DNA from: Fennellomyces sp. T-0311
Taxonomy: Eukaryota > Mucoromycota > Mucoromycetes > Mucorales > Lichtheimiaceae
Direction of reading: 5' to 3'
Length of the DNA stretch: 64,000 bases
NCBI GenBank assembly: GCA_025266875.1
Contig: JALLLT010000085.1
Coordinates: 1-64,000, forward strand
Below the pieces are notes generated by a model, which ran no database searches, was not told the origin of the DNA, and worked only from the letters and a program-made list of their open reading frames with translations. Numbering within the stretch: the first letter of the stretch is position 1; each line of letters opens with the position of its first letter. The position numbers were made by a program, and so were the translations under genes. This document shows positions 23,181-35,942 of the stretch, piece by piece.

Positions 23181-23443
23181 GAAAATCATATTTGCGATGG
23201 ACAGTAAAAGTCCACACTACAACGAATATGAATATAGGTAGATACATCTTCTATAGCTATACTACAAGTATTCTGTATATTAGCTTGTAAAATGCTTAAG
23301 CACAAAAGGCATTTTTTTAGTATCTGTGTACAAATACTAAACGAGCACGAACTTGCTTTCTAAATAAGGACAATAAGCAAAGCGACCATATAATTATAAA
23401 TATATTTGTTTTATGGTATTACTCTTTTCTCTACTAAATTACA
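23181..23443. other. AT-rich stretch before KDZ-2
   Basis: No gene. Probably the terminal and promoter part of the KDZ-2 element; no inverted repeat recognised. Confidence 0.4.
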
Positions 23444-26400
23444 ATGAAACCCTCGGGCAAAAAAAGCACCACCAAAACCTATGGCTCAATGCCTATAGTC
23501 GCCACCAATGAAAATGGAGATATTTGTTTCCAAAAAAACGGCAAAAGGCCTGTAATTAAATTTCTTCGCAAAAGAATGAACCACTCCAGTCAATCCAGCA
23601 GCGATCAAGAGCATTCTGCGAAGCGTACACACCAGGTGGAAACTGTCTCCAGCGAAACCACGCCGGGACCCAATAATGAAGGGCAAGATGAAGCTGATAC
23701 TAAGTGTCAGGCAGAAGTCAACATCGATGGTAAATCATATACAACGTATTTTTTACACGTACAAATTCTAAAAACATATGGTAGACCCGTGCCAGAATTC
23801 CATTCTGCGAGACAACCGCGACGATAATGTTGAATACGATTATGAGCATAATGGCGAAGATAGCAGCACTATCAAACCCGATACTGTGGTTGCAGAGCAG
23901 AATATTAGGCGTCTGCACAAACGTACCAACAGAGAAAAGACTGACAGTGCTGAAGAGACGTGGGATAAGATAATGCCAAAAGTTGTTGATGCTTATATCA
24001 CAAGTTTTAGCAATGGCGGTCCCCAGTTGACTGCAACAGGCACTGCTCTCGAAGAGCAATGCCAATGCTCGCTCCCTAAACTTGTTCGAAAGATTGAATG
24101 TGTATACCTTGGAGGTAGGTATACAGAGTATACATTGAAAAATGATGTGTTGCTAATTTCTTTTTAATAGCTATAAAAACCCAGAGCATCTCTATTTGCC
24201 AGTGTAACGAGTATCCCGCTCTTGCTTTGATGAAGAGCCATTTGTTTGCGGCCTCTCCAGATAAGCCAGAAATGGCTTTCCATCTCTTTTTTTTGGAATT
24301 CTTTTCCAAACTTAGAGGAAATGCACATACTGCTACTGATGCATTTTCCAAAACTATGACACAAGTCACTAGAAACTTCGTAAGTGCTTTTTACAAGTAT
24401 TAAATCAACTAAGCTACTAATAACAATTTTACCATGCATAATTTACCTTCGATAGCGATCTGAAGATGCAAAAGCAGAGAGCACCTTTCGGAAGAATTTG
24501 GGCAATACCTTTTTCAGATATGTCCAATTACTTATACTGGTAGAAGAGAAGCGCATACAACGCTCACCTTCTGTAAAATTTGAAGATGGTTGTCCAGCAT
24601 GTATTCCGGTAAAAACCAGATATACAAATCCGTATATTTATCAGATATTTACTAGCAATTATTGACTTCCTTCTAGGGAAACATGTTTGTATCACTTGAC
24701 GGTAACATGCAGCTTCGTCGTCAAAAGCGAGGTGACAACGATACCATCAGAGTCAAGGAGCCAAACTACTTTTTTGCTGATGACTGTCAAGATAAGTATG
24801 ACCAGGATATTCTCACTGCTTCCAATGGCAGATGCACCAGTGAACTTAGGGTTGCATCAACCAAAACAGCGCATCATACCAAAGCTCGCGATTTTGAGTG
24901 CGGCGTTGTTGGGTCGGTCTGTCGCTATGAGATTCCTCTCGAGTTCACCAACATTTTTGAATCTGGTGAAAAGTAATTGTTGGGTATTCGGTTGACAGCT
25001 TAATACTTCAGATACTGATAGTGAGCATGAAACATGTGCCATTAGATATAAGTACGCTCTTGCAGTTGTCGATGTTCTTGTTGAAAAATACAGAGACAAA
25101 ATCAACATCATGTATGACATTGTCTGTCGATTCAAAACGGCATTGAATGTAAGTTCCTATTTCCATATTTTCAAATACATGATACATCACAGTGTTGTGA
25201 GTATCGGTTCCACGATATACCAATTACAGCTGCTGGCTGATTATGTCAAAACTACTTGTTATTTGAATAATCGAATACTGACATTTCAATAACTTAAATA
25301 ATAGTTGTTTAAAGCCTTTTTCAGCTGATTATACTTTAATGGACACATTTCGGAGAACTTGGAAAACTCGCGATAGGAGTCTTTCATTCCTACGCCCACT
25401 CAATTGACTGCCAGCTTGACTTTAACCCAAGATACATCATGGGCCTAGGCTTGAGTGATGGTGAGGGTATGGAAAGACTGTGGTCATACCTTAACAAATA
25501 TGTCCCAATGACCAGAACAATGAGCTCCAAAAACAGAATGCTTATACTTCATCATGCATTATCGCACCGCAAAACACTTTACATTGAAAAACTGCGTATG
25601 TACACTAAATATGGATGTATTCACGTACTGATCAATAAGCTGCTTTAATCTTGTAATAGCTGAGACCCTAAAGCGTCGTAAAAAGCGAGTACAAACTGTA
25701 CTTGATTCGGCAGCAGAAGTTCTTGGCTCTATTTCAGATGAAGAGTGTGTGGAGCAGTGGAGTCGATTCAGAAATCAGGTCCAAAATGAAGTTGATCCAC
25801 TCTCTGAACAGTCAAAGGAGCAGCAGTATTTTGATCGATTGAACATGTATTATACACTGAGGTACGTTTGTTAAGATATTTCTTTTATGGTTTGATATGG
25901 AAGTTAGGTACTTAATAATATGTATTGCTTCACCTTGATTTAGCGACCAATGTGACAGTACAGCTCGCATGTTGCAGTCCCATTCAACTTCTGAGCAACT
26001 CGTACTGGCACTTTCAAAAGTACCCGAATCGATTACTGTTATGCTTCGTGAGCCTGATTGGCGTCGAAAGGCGCTGAGAAATATTGAGCGCGCTGAGCGT
26101 GCCCTTGAAATCTCGCCAGAAAATCGATGGCAAAAGACATCTCCCGACTTTATCCGTGTACGACGCGAAAAGTGGGTGAAAAACCGAGATGATGCCAAGG
26201 AAACCCTGAGATCCTCATTGGTAGGACAGAAAGGTCTCCATCATTCCTTACATCATAGAGGAAAACTAGGTAAAAGTGTAGTGTAAAGTGGTCAAATATT
26301 ATATATCTTACCTTAAGTGATACATAGGGCAAAAATTGGCTACACAGATTGAAAAATCTATCCACCAGGCGACCAAAAAAGCTAAGGCTGCTTTAGCCAC

Positions 26401-27076
26401 GTTCAATGCTGCATGTGAAGAGCTTCACCTAGGCCCGGTGAAATACCGCCCTGTAGCTTTTGAAAGTGTTAAGAAGATTGATGGGAATGCCTTTTGGAAC
26501 AGCCACCAGAGCGATACTTGGGACTTTAATGTCATATGGGCATACCTGATGAAGGAACGTGCAATTGAAGAGAGAGTTCTGCTGTTGGTCAGAGATATAT
26601 TAGATACTATATATTAGGAAAGTAACTAATATTTAATTTTCAATACGTAGGAAGAGAAAATATGTTTCCATGATTATATTAAGCGCCAATGCGAAAAGCT
26701 ATATATAGCAATGCAATTCGAGACAGATCATGGATATCATCATCTCACGGAGCTCCAGTTGAACGATGCTTTACGGCTCCACAAGAAAGCACTTGGTACA
26801 CACTGGATCCCCCCAACGCAAAGAGCCTTTACAGGACCAAGTGCTGAGCCTGACATGGCGTCTCACAATGCATCAGGTTCGGTACGAGGTCCAATAGCAG
26901 AAAAGATGCCACCTCTGCATGTGGGGGAAGAGGAGGAGGGTCACGAAGAGGAGCCAGACCTCGACCCTTTGGCAAGTGCGTTTGCCAACATCTTTATCAC
27001 TATGATAAACGGAGGAGACGGAGTCATTCTTTCTGATGACGAAGATGACGAAGTTGATAACGATAATATGCTTTAA
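23444..27076 (+). pseudogene. KDZ-2 transposase, one apparent nonsense codon
   Basis: KDZ-family DDE transposase. Exons: 23444-23729, 23785-24114, 24171-24379, 24456-24608, 24677-24965, 25012-25148, 25325-25595, 25660-25861, 25944-26269, 26328-26587, 26651-27076 (963 codons). Order: basic Ser-rich start; Cys motif QCQCSLP...ICQCNEY; GCPACIP; FVSLDGNMQLRR; first Asp in RDFECGVVGSVCRYE; second Asp in MYDIVCRF; FHSYAHSIDCQ; Glu in DGEGMERLWSYLNKY; helical basic region; acidic C-terminus. The only break is a TAA at 25337-25339 just after the 25325 acceptor. No alternative acceptor removes it while keeping the FGELGKLAIG block in frame. An unrecognised splice there would make the gene intact. Confidence 0.82.
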
Positions 27077-27464
27077 TATCTATGCCTAACTTTTATGTAT
27101 GCTAGTAATTACATGTATTCCATCTTCTTCTTATGCTTTACCTTTTATATCATCCATCTATGTGTTCTCTAAGGGTGCTCTCATTATGCTCCGAACAGAG
27201 AACTCCATTTCCAAAATTGATGATGGGAAATATTTTTTCCATTCCACCTTCCAAAATTAGGCTTCGCGGATGTCTCCTACTTTGGTAACTGCTTCTCGGT
27301 GGAAATACCACCGCGAAGACTCGCTCGGATCGATATAAAAGGAAACTGTTACTTCTTCTGTGCTTTAAAAACGCAATCAGAGTATTACAAAATATATGCC
27401 TCTTGTTTCTCATTGTCTCTCTATCTTCTTCTACTATTTTTTTTATTATCAACATTTCTTTACC
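27077..27464 (+). promoter_or_regulatory. gap with TATA box for Harbinger-2
   Basis: No gene. GATATAAAAG at about 27334 lies some 130 bp before the Harbinger-2 start and is followed by a T/C-rich leader. Confidence 0.5.
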
Positions 27465-28920
27465 ATGAACAACAACAGCATTCCACCGCCAATTCTCACC
27501 CAATGTCCCAGACGTAATAATGCTGCAGAAAGAAGACGCCGTCGAGCAGCATTTATGCAACGGCTGACAGAACTTATTGCGCCTTCAGTACAGGCTATCC
27601 GCTTTATTGATGCGAGCATTGTCGCAGCTTTTGCAAGCTCGCCTCACCACTTTCGTGCAGCAAAAGTTAGCCGAACGCATGGTGCGCAATTCTGGACGTT
27701 GACGCGTCCAAACCTGAACGACGACGATGGCTATGACAGTTACAGATGGCATTACCGCATGAAGAAATCAACTTTGGAATGGCTTATCAGTACTTTGTCA
27801 ATACATGACGCGTTTGCCTCAGACTCTCCTAGAATGACCCCAGTATACATTCAAGTCTGCTGTGCGGTGTGGCGTTTTGCAAACACACATGTTGGATACT
27901 GCATGTTTGAAACGCAATTTGGTTTAAGCCAAGGGTCGTATCATAACTTCACGATGCGATTCCTAAATGCCATCTGCGACGTTCACCGGCGACAGATCAG
28001 ATGGCCAAGCACACCACAAGAAGTACAGCAAGCAGCACAAGCCTTTTCGGCACCTACTGGACTGCCGAGCACCCACGATGCAGGCAGAAGGCTACAGGGA
28101 GCGATCGGGGCTATGGATGGCAAACTCATCGTCATCCACAAGCCTACTAGTAACGGACAGTGCTTTTGGGATCGTAAATTACACCATTTGATCAATTTAC
28201 TTGCTGTTTGTACTGCTGATGGAAGATTTTCGTATATAGAAGCTGGTCAATCAGGTATTGTCAACAACGTATTGAAATATCGATATATTACTCAGTCTAA
28301 TGTATTTTCAAATCAATCTATAAGGTCGAACCCATGATGCACGTACGTTTGCCAATAGCTCTCTTAATATGAAGCTATTGAATGAAACTGAACAATGGTG
28401 CCCAGACGGAAGTTATATCCTTGCCGGTTAGTACTTCGACCATGCTATATCTTGATGAATATTACTAACATGAAGTTCCCCAAACTTGAAAGACTCTGCG
28501 TATCCACTACGACCAACGATAATGGTGCCTTATTCACGAACAACAACAAGCCTTGCCGAGAAAAAATTCAACTTCGTTCACTCTTCGATGTGTATGGCCA
28601 TTGAACGAGCCTTTGGTTGCCTTGTTTCCCGTTGGAGATTCCTACGCCATTACCTTTATCTTAAGGATCATGAGCGATTGACATTGGCGATATACGCATG
28701 TTGTATATTGCACAACATCTGCATCGAACGGCACGACCTTCATTCAAATGAACTTTTTCCATTGAATACAGAAGAAGACGAAGGTACGACCGGCCGCATT
28801 GCTCTAATCGGTTCAGGACACCAACGTGGCATCGGAGACACTGCATCACTACGTCAACAAGGTGTTGTAGTACGCGACAGATTAAGGGATGAATTGTATG
28901 AAGCCAGTCGTAGATTGTAG
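27465..28920 (+). CDS. Harbinger-2 transposase, complete DDE triad
   Basis: PIF/Harbinger nuclease. Exons 27465-28254, 28325-28426 and 28493-28920 give 439 aa without a stop. The intron positions match those of the Harbinger gene at 1-1196. Catalytic residues: Asp in GAIGAMDGKLIV, Asp in DSAYPLRP, Glu in MAIERAFGCL. The RTHDARTF block and the C-terminal helical region (YACCILHNICIERH) are typical. The ATG at 27465 is used because the longer frame upstream is low-complexity leader. A partner gene lies convergently 52 bp downstream, the usual two-gene plan of Harbinger elements. Confidence 0.9.
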
Positions 28921-28972
28921 TAAAATAAAACGAACATTACAAAAAAATTAAGTAGAAGTTAAGCAAAATCAT

Positions 28973-29323
28973 TTATTGATCTTCATTATTGTCGACCTGC
29001 TCTTCTTCAGTACTGCTTGTGCTTGTATTTTTTTGCCCGCCACTGTTGCCAGGGCGACCAAAAAGTTCCCTCAATGTCTGAAGGTATTCAGAATGGCGTC
29101 GGTTTTCTGCTGCCTCAAAATCGCGCGCGCGGCGGTCCTCTGCCTCCTCAAACCGTTCGAAAGCCTCGCCAATACTAGCAATTAGGCGGTCCATCTGCTT
29201 GTTTGCATTTTCGAGGACCTGCTCTTGGAATGCAGTGGTTCGGCGTCGTTACGCTGGCCGCTCGTTGCCGTCATCTTTGTCATTGCGTTGTCGGTTTCGA
29301 ACAAGGCCATTGATAGAGTCCAT
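28973..29323 (-). pseudogene. Harbinger-2 partner gene, broken by TAA
   Basis: From ATG 29323 the frame runs to 28973 with one TAA at 29249-29251; sequence on both sides reads as one protein. The part after the stop is a highly charged helix (FERFEEAEDRRARDFEAAEN), a likely coiled coil, ending in a Ser/Thr/Glu tail. Harbinger elements normally encode a Myb/SANT-like partner; this could be the C-terminal part of one, but no Myb repeat is visible. The CACTA-1 left end lies only 7 bp upstream of the ATG, so the original promoter has been displaced. Confidence 0.55.
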
Positions 29324-29330
29324 GGTGGTT

Positions 29331-29380
29331 CACTGCGCAGAAGTAAAAGAATACTGTGCTTTTAAAAGCAACGTATTCTT
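29331..29380 (+). repeat. CACTA-1 left terminal inverted repeat
   Basis: CACTG start, then AAAAGAATAC and inverted GTATTCTTTT. Pairs with about 34380-34429. Confidence 0.7.
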
Positions 29381-30190
29381 TTAAATGGAGTGGGGGTACG
29401 TGAGAAACTGCCGGGACCCCCGATTTTGATATAGGAAGATGGTGTTTGCAGCAAGAAAAAAAGAAACATAAACAACGGCAATGGTATTCCGAGGTCATGT
29501 GTCAGCGAAAGTAAATAAAATACAAGCGTTTAAGCCTAATTTGGAACGTGCGAAACAGTAAACCAGCAATGCCGTTTGGCAATGTCAATACGGGAGATGT
29601 GCAGTGACTAGTAGTCTTTACAATACACATGAAGGAAGCGAACGGTTTAGTGGGAAAGCCAGTTTATTTAGGAAAGGGACGGCAATTTTCTGCTCCGGCA
29701 GTAAAAAAAGGCGTACTGTTGCTAATCTACTTAATGCTGGCGAGAATGAATGTCCAATGTGAAGACCGAGCGCTTGCACATAGTCTTCCATTCATGGAGC
29801 GCCAAGGCAGTATGTAATTTCGCTTTTTTCAGGCACGGTTCTGGATGAGAGATATGCAACTTTATATTATGCAGCAAGTTATTTTTACTGCCGATCTGTA
29901 TAAGGAGACACAAATCCAAAACAGGAAAATCTTTATCATAAAAAACGTGGCCGTTTAATATTGCTACGAACATAATACATGCGGCCAAGAAAGCAATAGA
30001 TGTGGCCAAAGAGAGAGGCATGCAGCCAAGGAAACTGGTTAATAGAAAGCACACATTCGTATCTACATTTTATTTTATAACGCGGTGCCGTAATTGAAGA
30101 AAAAAGATGAATATAAAAGCACGCCAGAAACGCGATCGAAGGATCGGGCATCTACACTTCTTCTTGCACACCACACTTACCTCTTTACCA
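29381..30190. promoter_or_regulatory. CACTA-1 5' region with TATA box
   Basis: No gene. TATAAAAG at about 30112 lies 79 bp before the transposase start. Confidence 0.5.
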
Positions 30191-33100
30191 ATGTCCAGTC
30201 ACCAATTGTTTCAATGCTTGTGCGAGACATGTACGCGGCATAATCCTAATGGTATGGCCGTAACAGCAGCAACGTACAACGCGCACTATGAGCGCGGTGT
30301 TACTGCAATGCTGATGGAATCTATTGGTAAGTCCAAATTATACGGTACCGTGCGTTATGTTGACCAAGGTATATGCAGATGGTAATCTTGTCGAATCAAC
30401 CGCAAATACCGAGGAAACCGCGGACCAAAGCCGTGACGAGCCAATGTCTGTTGATAACTACGATGGTGGTGGCAACGGTATGCTTCAGAGTAACATCCAG
30501 AGGTAGCTTGCTAATGAAAAAATAGGATATACATCGTACCAATCATCAGAACCTACACCGGAGCATACACTAGCGCCCTTGTTGCGAACTTTGAGCCAGG
30601 AATCTCTGCCGCAAGAGTCATTTCATGACGCAATTACGGAAGATCGGGAGCCGCTGATCGAGGAGCCAATGGAGGACTTTGATTCCTTGACGAATGACGA
30701 CGAAGGTTTGTAAAGAAACTTACTGCTGAGGCTAGAGTGCGACCGTTAATATAAAACTGATATAGATATAAATTCTGACGTACAACCTGACACTCCTTTG
30801 AGCGATTTGATCCCACAGCCGCTGCTCTTCATCTTCATGTTTCTTGCTCTGTTCCTACTGCACCATCTCTCGGAACGGACGTCGACCCTCCTGATTACTT
30901 TTGTCATGACGTTAATCCCTCTTATGCATGTCCCAACATTCAACCTTCCTGCTACGATATCCACAATTCGTCATTATATCGGATTTCAGGACCTGACAGA
31001 GCCTATCGTTATGTACGTTGCTTGCTCAAAATGCCACGCGATCTACCTGCCCTCCACAGCACCTGACACTTGTGAGACTGTTCGATTGAACGCCGACGTG
31101 TGCGCAAACCCATTGTTCAAGGTATCTTCCAATCGTCAGACTCGCGTGCGTCGGACGCCATTCAAGCAGTACGCCTACTACCCGGTCAAGTCCGCATTGG
31201 AGAAGTTGTTCAAACGCAACGGTTTCCAGGAAAAGATTGAGGAATGGAGGCAGCACCCGTTTTTTGGCACCGTGTATTCGGACATCCACCACGGCGCTAT
31301 GTGGAACAGCATCAAGACCGAAAATACCCAAGAGCCCTTTGTTGCCCGCGAGCGTTCTTTGCTACTATCCATCAATGCAGATTGGTTTGCACCTTTCGAT
31401 TCAGGTTATTCTTGTGGCGCCATATATCTTACCGTCAACAATCTACCGCGTGCCGAGCGCTATAAGACCGAGAATGTAATTCTTGTTGGTGTCATGCCTG
31501 GACCACGCGAGCCTAGCACTTACGAGATCAATAATTATTTGGAGCCGCTGATAACCGATCTACTTACCTTGTACACCGGAATCGATGATATGCCGACTGC
31601 TCAGATGCCCCGAGGTACTCGCGTGCGCGCTGCCCTGCTCAACGTTATTTGTGATATGCCGGCAAGCCGCAAAATCTGCGGTTTTACATCGCATGCAAGT
31701 ACACGGGCATGCAACAAGTGCTACCGCGAGTTTGTGACCGACCCCGAGACCAACAAGATGATCTATGCTGGCGTCGACATTCCTGAGGAGACATTGCGAT
31801 CAAACACGGACAATCGCGAGGCAGCGAGGCTTTGGCAGGCAGCAGAAACCCAAAGTGCGCGACAACGCCTTGAGCGCGAAAATGGGACACGTTGGTCGCA
31901 GCTCCATCGGCTTCCTTATTTTGACGCCATAAATGCAACTGTCATCGACCCTATGCATAACCTTTTCCTTGGCACCGCCGAGCGGATGGTTACGATATGG
32001 AAATCCGAGGGCTATCTGACGGAATCGGTGCTCACAGAGATGCAAACCAAAGCAGACCGAATCATCGTGCCTCCCGGAATGCCAACCCTTCAACGCAGGA
32101 TCCAACGGAAATTCAGCTTCATGACCGCCGATGACTGGCGAGTTTGGACCTTGGTGTACTCGCCATACGTACTGAAAAGTGTGTTGAGACGCACTCACTA
32201 TGTGCACTGGTTGCTTTTCGTCGACGCTTGCCGCATGCTGGCAAAACCCTGGATCACTGATGCCGAAATTGCAGAAGTACATGACAAGATGGTGGAATTC
32301 GTGGCAGACTGCGCGAGGTACTATGGTGACGCTGCCGTATCTCCCAATATGCACCTCCATCTTCACCTACGAGACGTCTTGCAGCTACATGGGCCGATCT
32401 ATGGATGGTGGGCCTTCTCCTTTGAGAGATACAACGGTTATATGAAAGATGTCGATACGAACCAGAAGGATTGCTTTGAGCTTACGTTCATGAAGCGATT
32501 TATCGAGAAGACTGGTGCGGTCGATTTTGTCCAGCGTCAAGCAGGTCGTTTCGAGGAGTATGCCCGGCAATACGCTATGCTGTTACAGATTGCTGGTCAA
32601 TCTACATCCCAAGCACAATACCACCGCCTAAATACCTTTGACTATGAGACGTTCCTCAGCTATTCGTTGAGCCCGACGTTGACCGTCAACATCACTGGAG
32701 CAGAGCCATTACCACCGTCCACCGCCATGTCCATGAGCAATGGTGTTGAGGGAAGCCTCAGTGAAGACCACCATGCTCTCTTATGCCAGTACTACAGCAA
32801 TACGTACGGCATCGAGGTTTTGGCACCTCGAAGCGGCACCACTGGCCGTACCTTTGCTACGGAAAAGGTTGAGAAGTTTCGAACGATTGAGATCTTTGGG
32901 CAGACGTACCGATCAGCTGCAGCTTCATCATCGCGCGGCTCACATATTCAAGTAATCTACTTGCGGCGTGGTGTACGTCGTGCATATCCTGGCCGCGTAA
33001 TGTACTTCTTCAAGCACAAAATCATCATCAACCGTATACCAATGGTCCACCATCTTGCGTTTGTCCGTTGGTACAGTTCAAAGGAGGAGCAACGCTTTGT

Positions 33101-33272
33101 ACCAGCGACCCTTGAAGAATGGCTGTGGCAGTACATGGATGAGAATGACGCGTGTATAATCCCGGTCCACAGAATCCATTCCCAGGTAGCGGTGGTTCCA
33201 CATGGCGCGCAGGCAGATCCTACGACGGCCTCGATGGTCGTAATCCCGTTGCCGAAAAGAATAACCATTTAA
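30191..33272 (+). CDS. CACTA-1 Tnp2-like transposase, intact
   Basis: Exons 30191-30326, 30379-30477, 30526-30705 and 30766-33272 give 973 aa without a stop. N-terminus: small Cys-rich finger (CLCETCTRH) then an acidic stretch. A hydrophobic segment (about 20 residues, LLFIFMFLALFLLHHL) follows; it is conserved in all three CACTA copies here, so it is probably part of the fold rather than a membrane anchor. Then a zinc-ribbon pair (ACSKCHAIY), the Tnp2 core with LLLSINADWFAPFDS, YLTVNNLPRAERY, LVGVMPGPREPS and GFTSHASTRACNKC, and IDPMHNLFLGTAERM. Further on come SFMTADDWRVW and HLHLHLRDVLQLHGPIYGWWAFSFERYNGY, the pattern of the C-terminal domain of Tnp2 proteins. It is the reference for the two broken copies at 37746 and 63776. 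Confidence 0.92.
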
Positions 33273-34200
33273 AAAATAAAGTTGCTTTGACACGAAAACA
33301 ATGGTTGTTCAGGGGAAAAAACGAAACTTTTAATTTTTAGCCCAAGAGGGCAAGGTCTCCAACACAGCCGGGTCCAAAACGCGGTCGTTATCCACTTCAT
33401 ACCTGGTATAAAAAGCAGTATGCAGCAGAAAATCTCTCTTTTCATCTCTTTCACTTTCCTTTACCATCGCTACCTTGTACAACTCCTCACTCTCTCATCG
33501 CTACAACCCTATCGGTATTGATTGAAGACTATCCATTCTTCTCTATGCTGCCTTATTGGAAACTAACAAGGCTGGCTAATAGGTAAGTCTGCTTGCCACC
33601 GCATAAATTCTTAAGCTTTTAATTTACCAGAGCCACTTGTTTACCACTGCCGGTGCTCCACTCATAGACTCAATCTACAAAGGTACATAATTGCTGAACT
33701 CCATTACAATGAAGCTCACGAAATTTGACAACAGAGATCCTGCAATTGGAGTGTGCCCATCAGCGTAAGGTAACCTTTACTTTAATATTACTGTGCACGT
33801 TTTCGTCTAACATCTCTCATTCTAGTTACCACCAGTTATCATTTTCTAACCGGTGCACCTATACTGTTCATCGAGGCTGGTCATTATTACTGCTCTTGCT
33901 GTCCCGTTCCATTGCACGATCTCGCTGCCATGCTCCCGGACTACTTGCTACATCTTATCGCTATATAGAAATTGAACCTGCTATCTTTTCTTTTGATAAT
34001 AAAAATGCCACAAATTTTAAATGCATACAATCGCACCATCTATTCTGCCAATTATGTCGCTGAAACGAAAGTCTATAAAACGATACCGTTCCATCTGTTT
34101 CGGGTACTCCTTCCGATATCGATAATCAGTGTTTCATCTATTTTTGTTTCTGAGAAAGCTTCCATTCTGACACGAAACGTTTCATTACACGAAAATTAAG
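33273..34200 (+). repeat. non-coding repeat family, copy A
   Basis: From a TATAAAA at about 33411 the sequence resembles 36105-36200 (leader TTTACCATCGCTAC). The middle resembles 43560-44035, including splice-like signals (CGTAAGGTA... and TTCTAG at 33770-33827). The tail 33993-34127 resembles 53905-54036. No long open frame. It may be a spliced non-coding transcript or a decayed element. Confidence 0.5.
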
Positions 34201-34249
34201 GTTCAAAACGTCATATTTATGCCGTCTTTAGTAAAACTACACAACCTCC

Positions 34250-34429
34250 GATTGGCCATTCACTAAAAGAATACATTGCTTTTAAAGCGCTGTATTCTTA
34301 AGAATGTCGAGTTCTCCTTAAAAGAATGCAGTATTTTCAAGAATACTGTATCTTCATGAGTATTCTTAAGGATACTCAGGTAGAATACGCAACTTTTTTA
34401 CCCCTGTATTCTTTTAGCCCCTCCCAGTG
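34250..34429 (-). repeat. CACTA-1 right end with GAATAC subterminal repeats
   Basis: At least eight copies of GAATAC or GTATTC in both orientations within 180 bp, ending in CAGTG at 34429. In CACTA elements such arrays are transposase or accessory-protein binding sites; that role here is inferred. Confidence 0.7.
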
Positions 34430-34790
34430 ATTATTTTATGATTAATGTTAATACCATCTGTTACAACACACGGGGCGGGGTTGGTTGAGCATATGCATAA
34501 AGGTTTTTTTTATCGTTTAGCTAGATAACTATATCATCATGTAATATAGCTGGTTCGAGATCTCTGTTTGCGATCCTGTAAGGAATGGCAGCAGGCTGCT
34601 GAAGGATATTGCTAGTAGATGACATTGTTGAGATGGTAAGATGTAGAAAGTAGAAAGTAAGGAAAAAAGCACAGCCGGGAAAGTGGGGAAAGGGGTTCTC
34701 TGCAAAATTAAGAGTAAGCAAGTAAGCATGCTTACTTTGTATTGAATACCCTTTTTTGAGATGCTTACTAGGGCGTTAAAACCCATTAGC
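34430..34790. other. spacer with an 18-bp palindrome
   Basis: No gene. The perfect palindrome AAGTAAGCATGCTTACTT lies near 34720. Confidence 0.5.
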
Positions 34791-34859
34791 GGAGAGGAAT
34801 TAGTTAAGAAATTGAGTGACCAGTGGGTGTGCCTGGGGTGTCCACTTCATACTTTCAGA

Positions 34860-35942
34860 CGAACTGCTTGCCGCTCTGGCTGCCTTGGCCACTTCTTCCA
34901 TGACCACCTACTGTGCTTACACCAGCGGCTGCCACAACTTGCTGGTCACCACCAGTGCTGCTGCTGCTTCCAGCCACAGCAGTGGAGCGATGGCGCTGCC
35001 TCTTTGCCTTCACCATCGCGTCCAGCTTCGTCAGGTACTCCGTGACCTACATATGCAACAGCTTAATTAACTCCAAATCGCATATGCAACTAAAAAATAA
35101 TTATGCTGGGCTTGCGGAAACTAGGAATATGGATACGCAAGATATCCGCATCACCTTCCTTATCACTCTCCTCTTCCGAAGTGCACTCTGGGACAAGAAC
35201 GCTCAACCCATCTGGGTACGCCGACTTCAGTGCAATCTTGTGGTCAGCATAGGCTGCCTCGCGTGCCTCAATTTTCTATACACCATAATATATGTTGTTA
35301 GTATATTATTTTGCACTCTCGGTTGAAAATGATGTGAACCATGGCCACGCGCGCCCTGCGTCTGTTGCGCTGCAACATTTCCTCGTATCCAGCAGCAGAC
35401 AGGCGGTAAGCTCGCTTCAACGTGTTGAAGTACGTGAGCAGCACATCCTTCATGTATTTGGGATCGTCCACCTGGCCGCCCGTCTACTCTTGTACATATG
35501 TGATCACGTCCACTTTGATCGCCTTGTTGACGCCGTGGCGAAAGTCCAGATCAAAGTTGAACGTCAACGGTTCTTCCACACAGGCGGCCAACTGCTTCAC
35601 CCTTGCATGGACGTGATTCTAACATGCTGTATAAATATGCGATAACTAAGTTTCCTTTAATTGTTCTCTTACGCGAATGTCCAAAACCTCTTCTTTGGTG
35701 TATCTGCGTGGTGCAGACACAACAACTGCTGGTTCAGCAGTCGTAGGCTCATCAGCTACTGGCTGGGTGCCTGGAGCTCTGCTCAACGCACAGATGCGAC
35801 TCCTGTGTTCCACCAGCGTGGCAGTCAACTGCCGGTTTTCATCCGTAAAGCGCTGAATCTCTGAGCTCATGTTAGCCATAGCTCGAAGCATCTGGATCTC
35901 GTGCAAGTCGGAGCTGTTGTTGTTGTTGTTGTTGCTAGACAT
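34860..35942 (-). pseudogene. CACTA companion protein family, decayed copy
   Basis: From ATG 35942: Asn-rich start, coiled coil (QMLRAMANMSSEIQRFTDEN), then an exon starting at about 35598 after a GTAAGA intron (QLAACVEEPLTF...). A TAG breaks that exon at the point QE/TGG, near 35485. A third exon at about 35275 carries HKIALKSAYPDG and an acid patch (CTSEEESD). A last exon (VTEYLTKLDAMV) cannot be joined with good splice sites. The spacing of basic helix, HxxALxxxYP and acid patch matches the intact gene at 40976-42119. It lies outside CACTA-1 and CACTA-2, so it belonged to another copy. Confidence 0.6.

Larger units (their letters stand above)
29331..34429 (+). mobile_element. CACTA-1 (CMC superfamily, Tnp2 type)
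   Basis: Borders set by inverted ends that start CACTG: 29331 (CACTGCGCAGAAG) and 34429 (inverted CACTGGGAGGGGC). Both are followed at the same distance by TAAAAGAATAC. The element holds one four-exon transposase gene. The right end has many GAATAC/GTATTC copies, like the subterminal repeats of CACTA elements. Flanking trinucleotides are GTT and ATT, so the target duplication is imperfect or older. Confidence 0.78.

Noticed and set aside
27150..27560. Minus-strand frame opposite the Harbinger-2 leader
   Set aside because: It overlaps the promoter and first codons of a well-supported gene and has no family pattern.
34521..34786. Hydrophobic minus-strand open frame
   Set aside because: Leu/Ile/Phe-rich translation of T-rich DNA without any supporting context.
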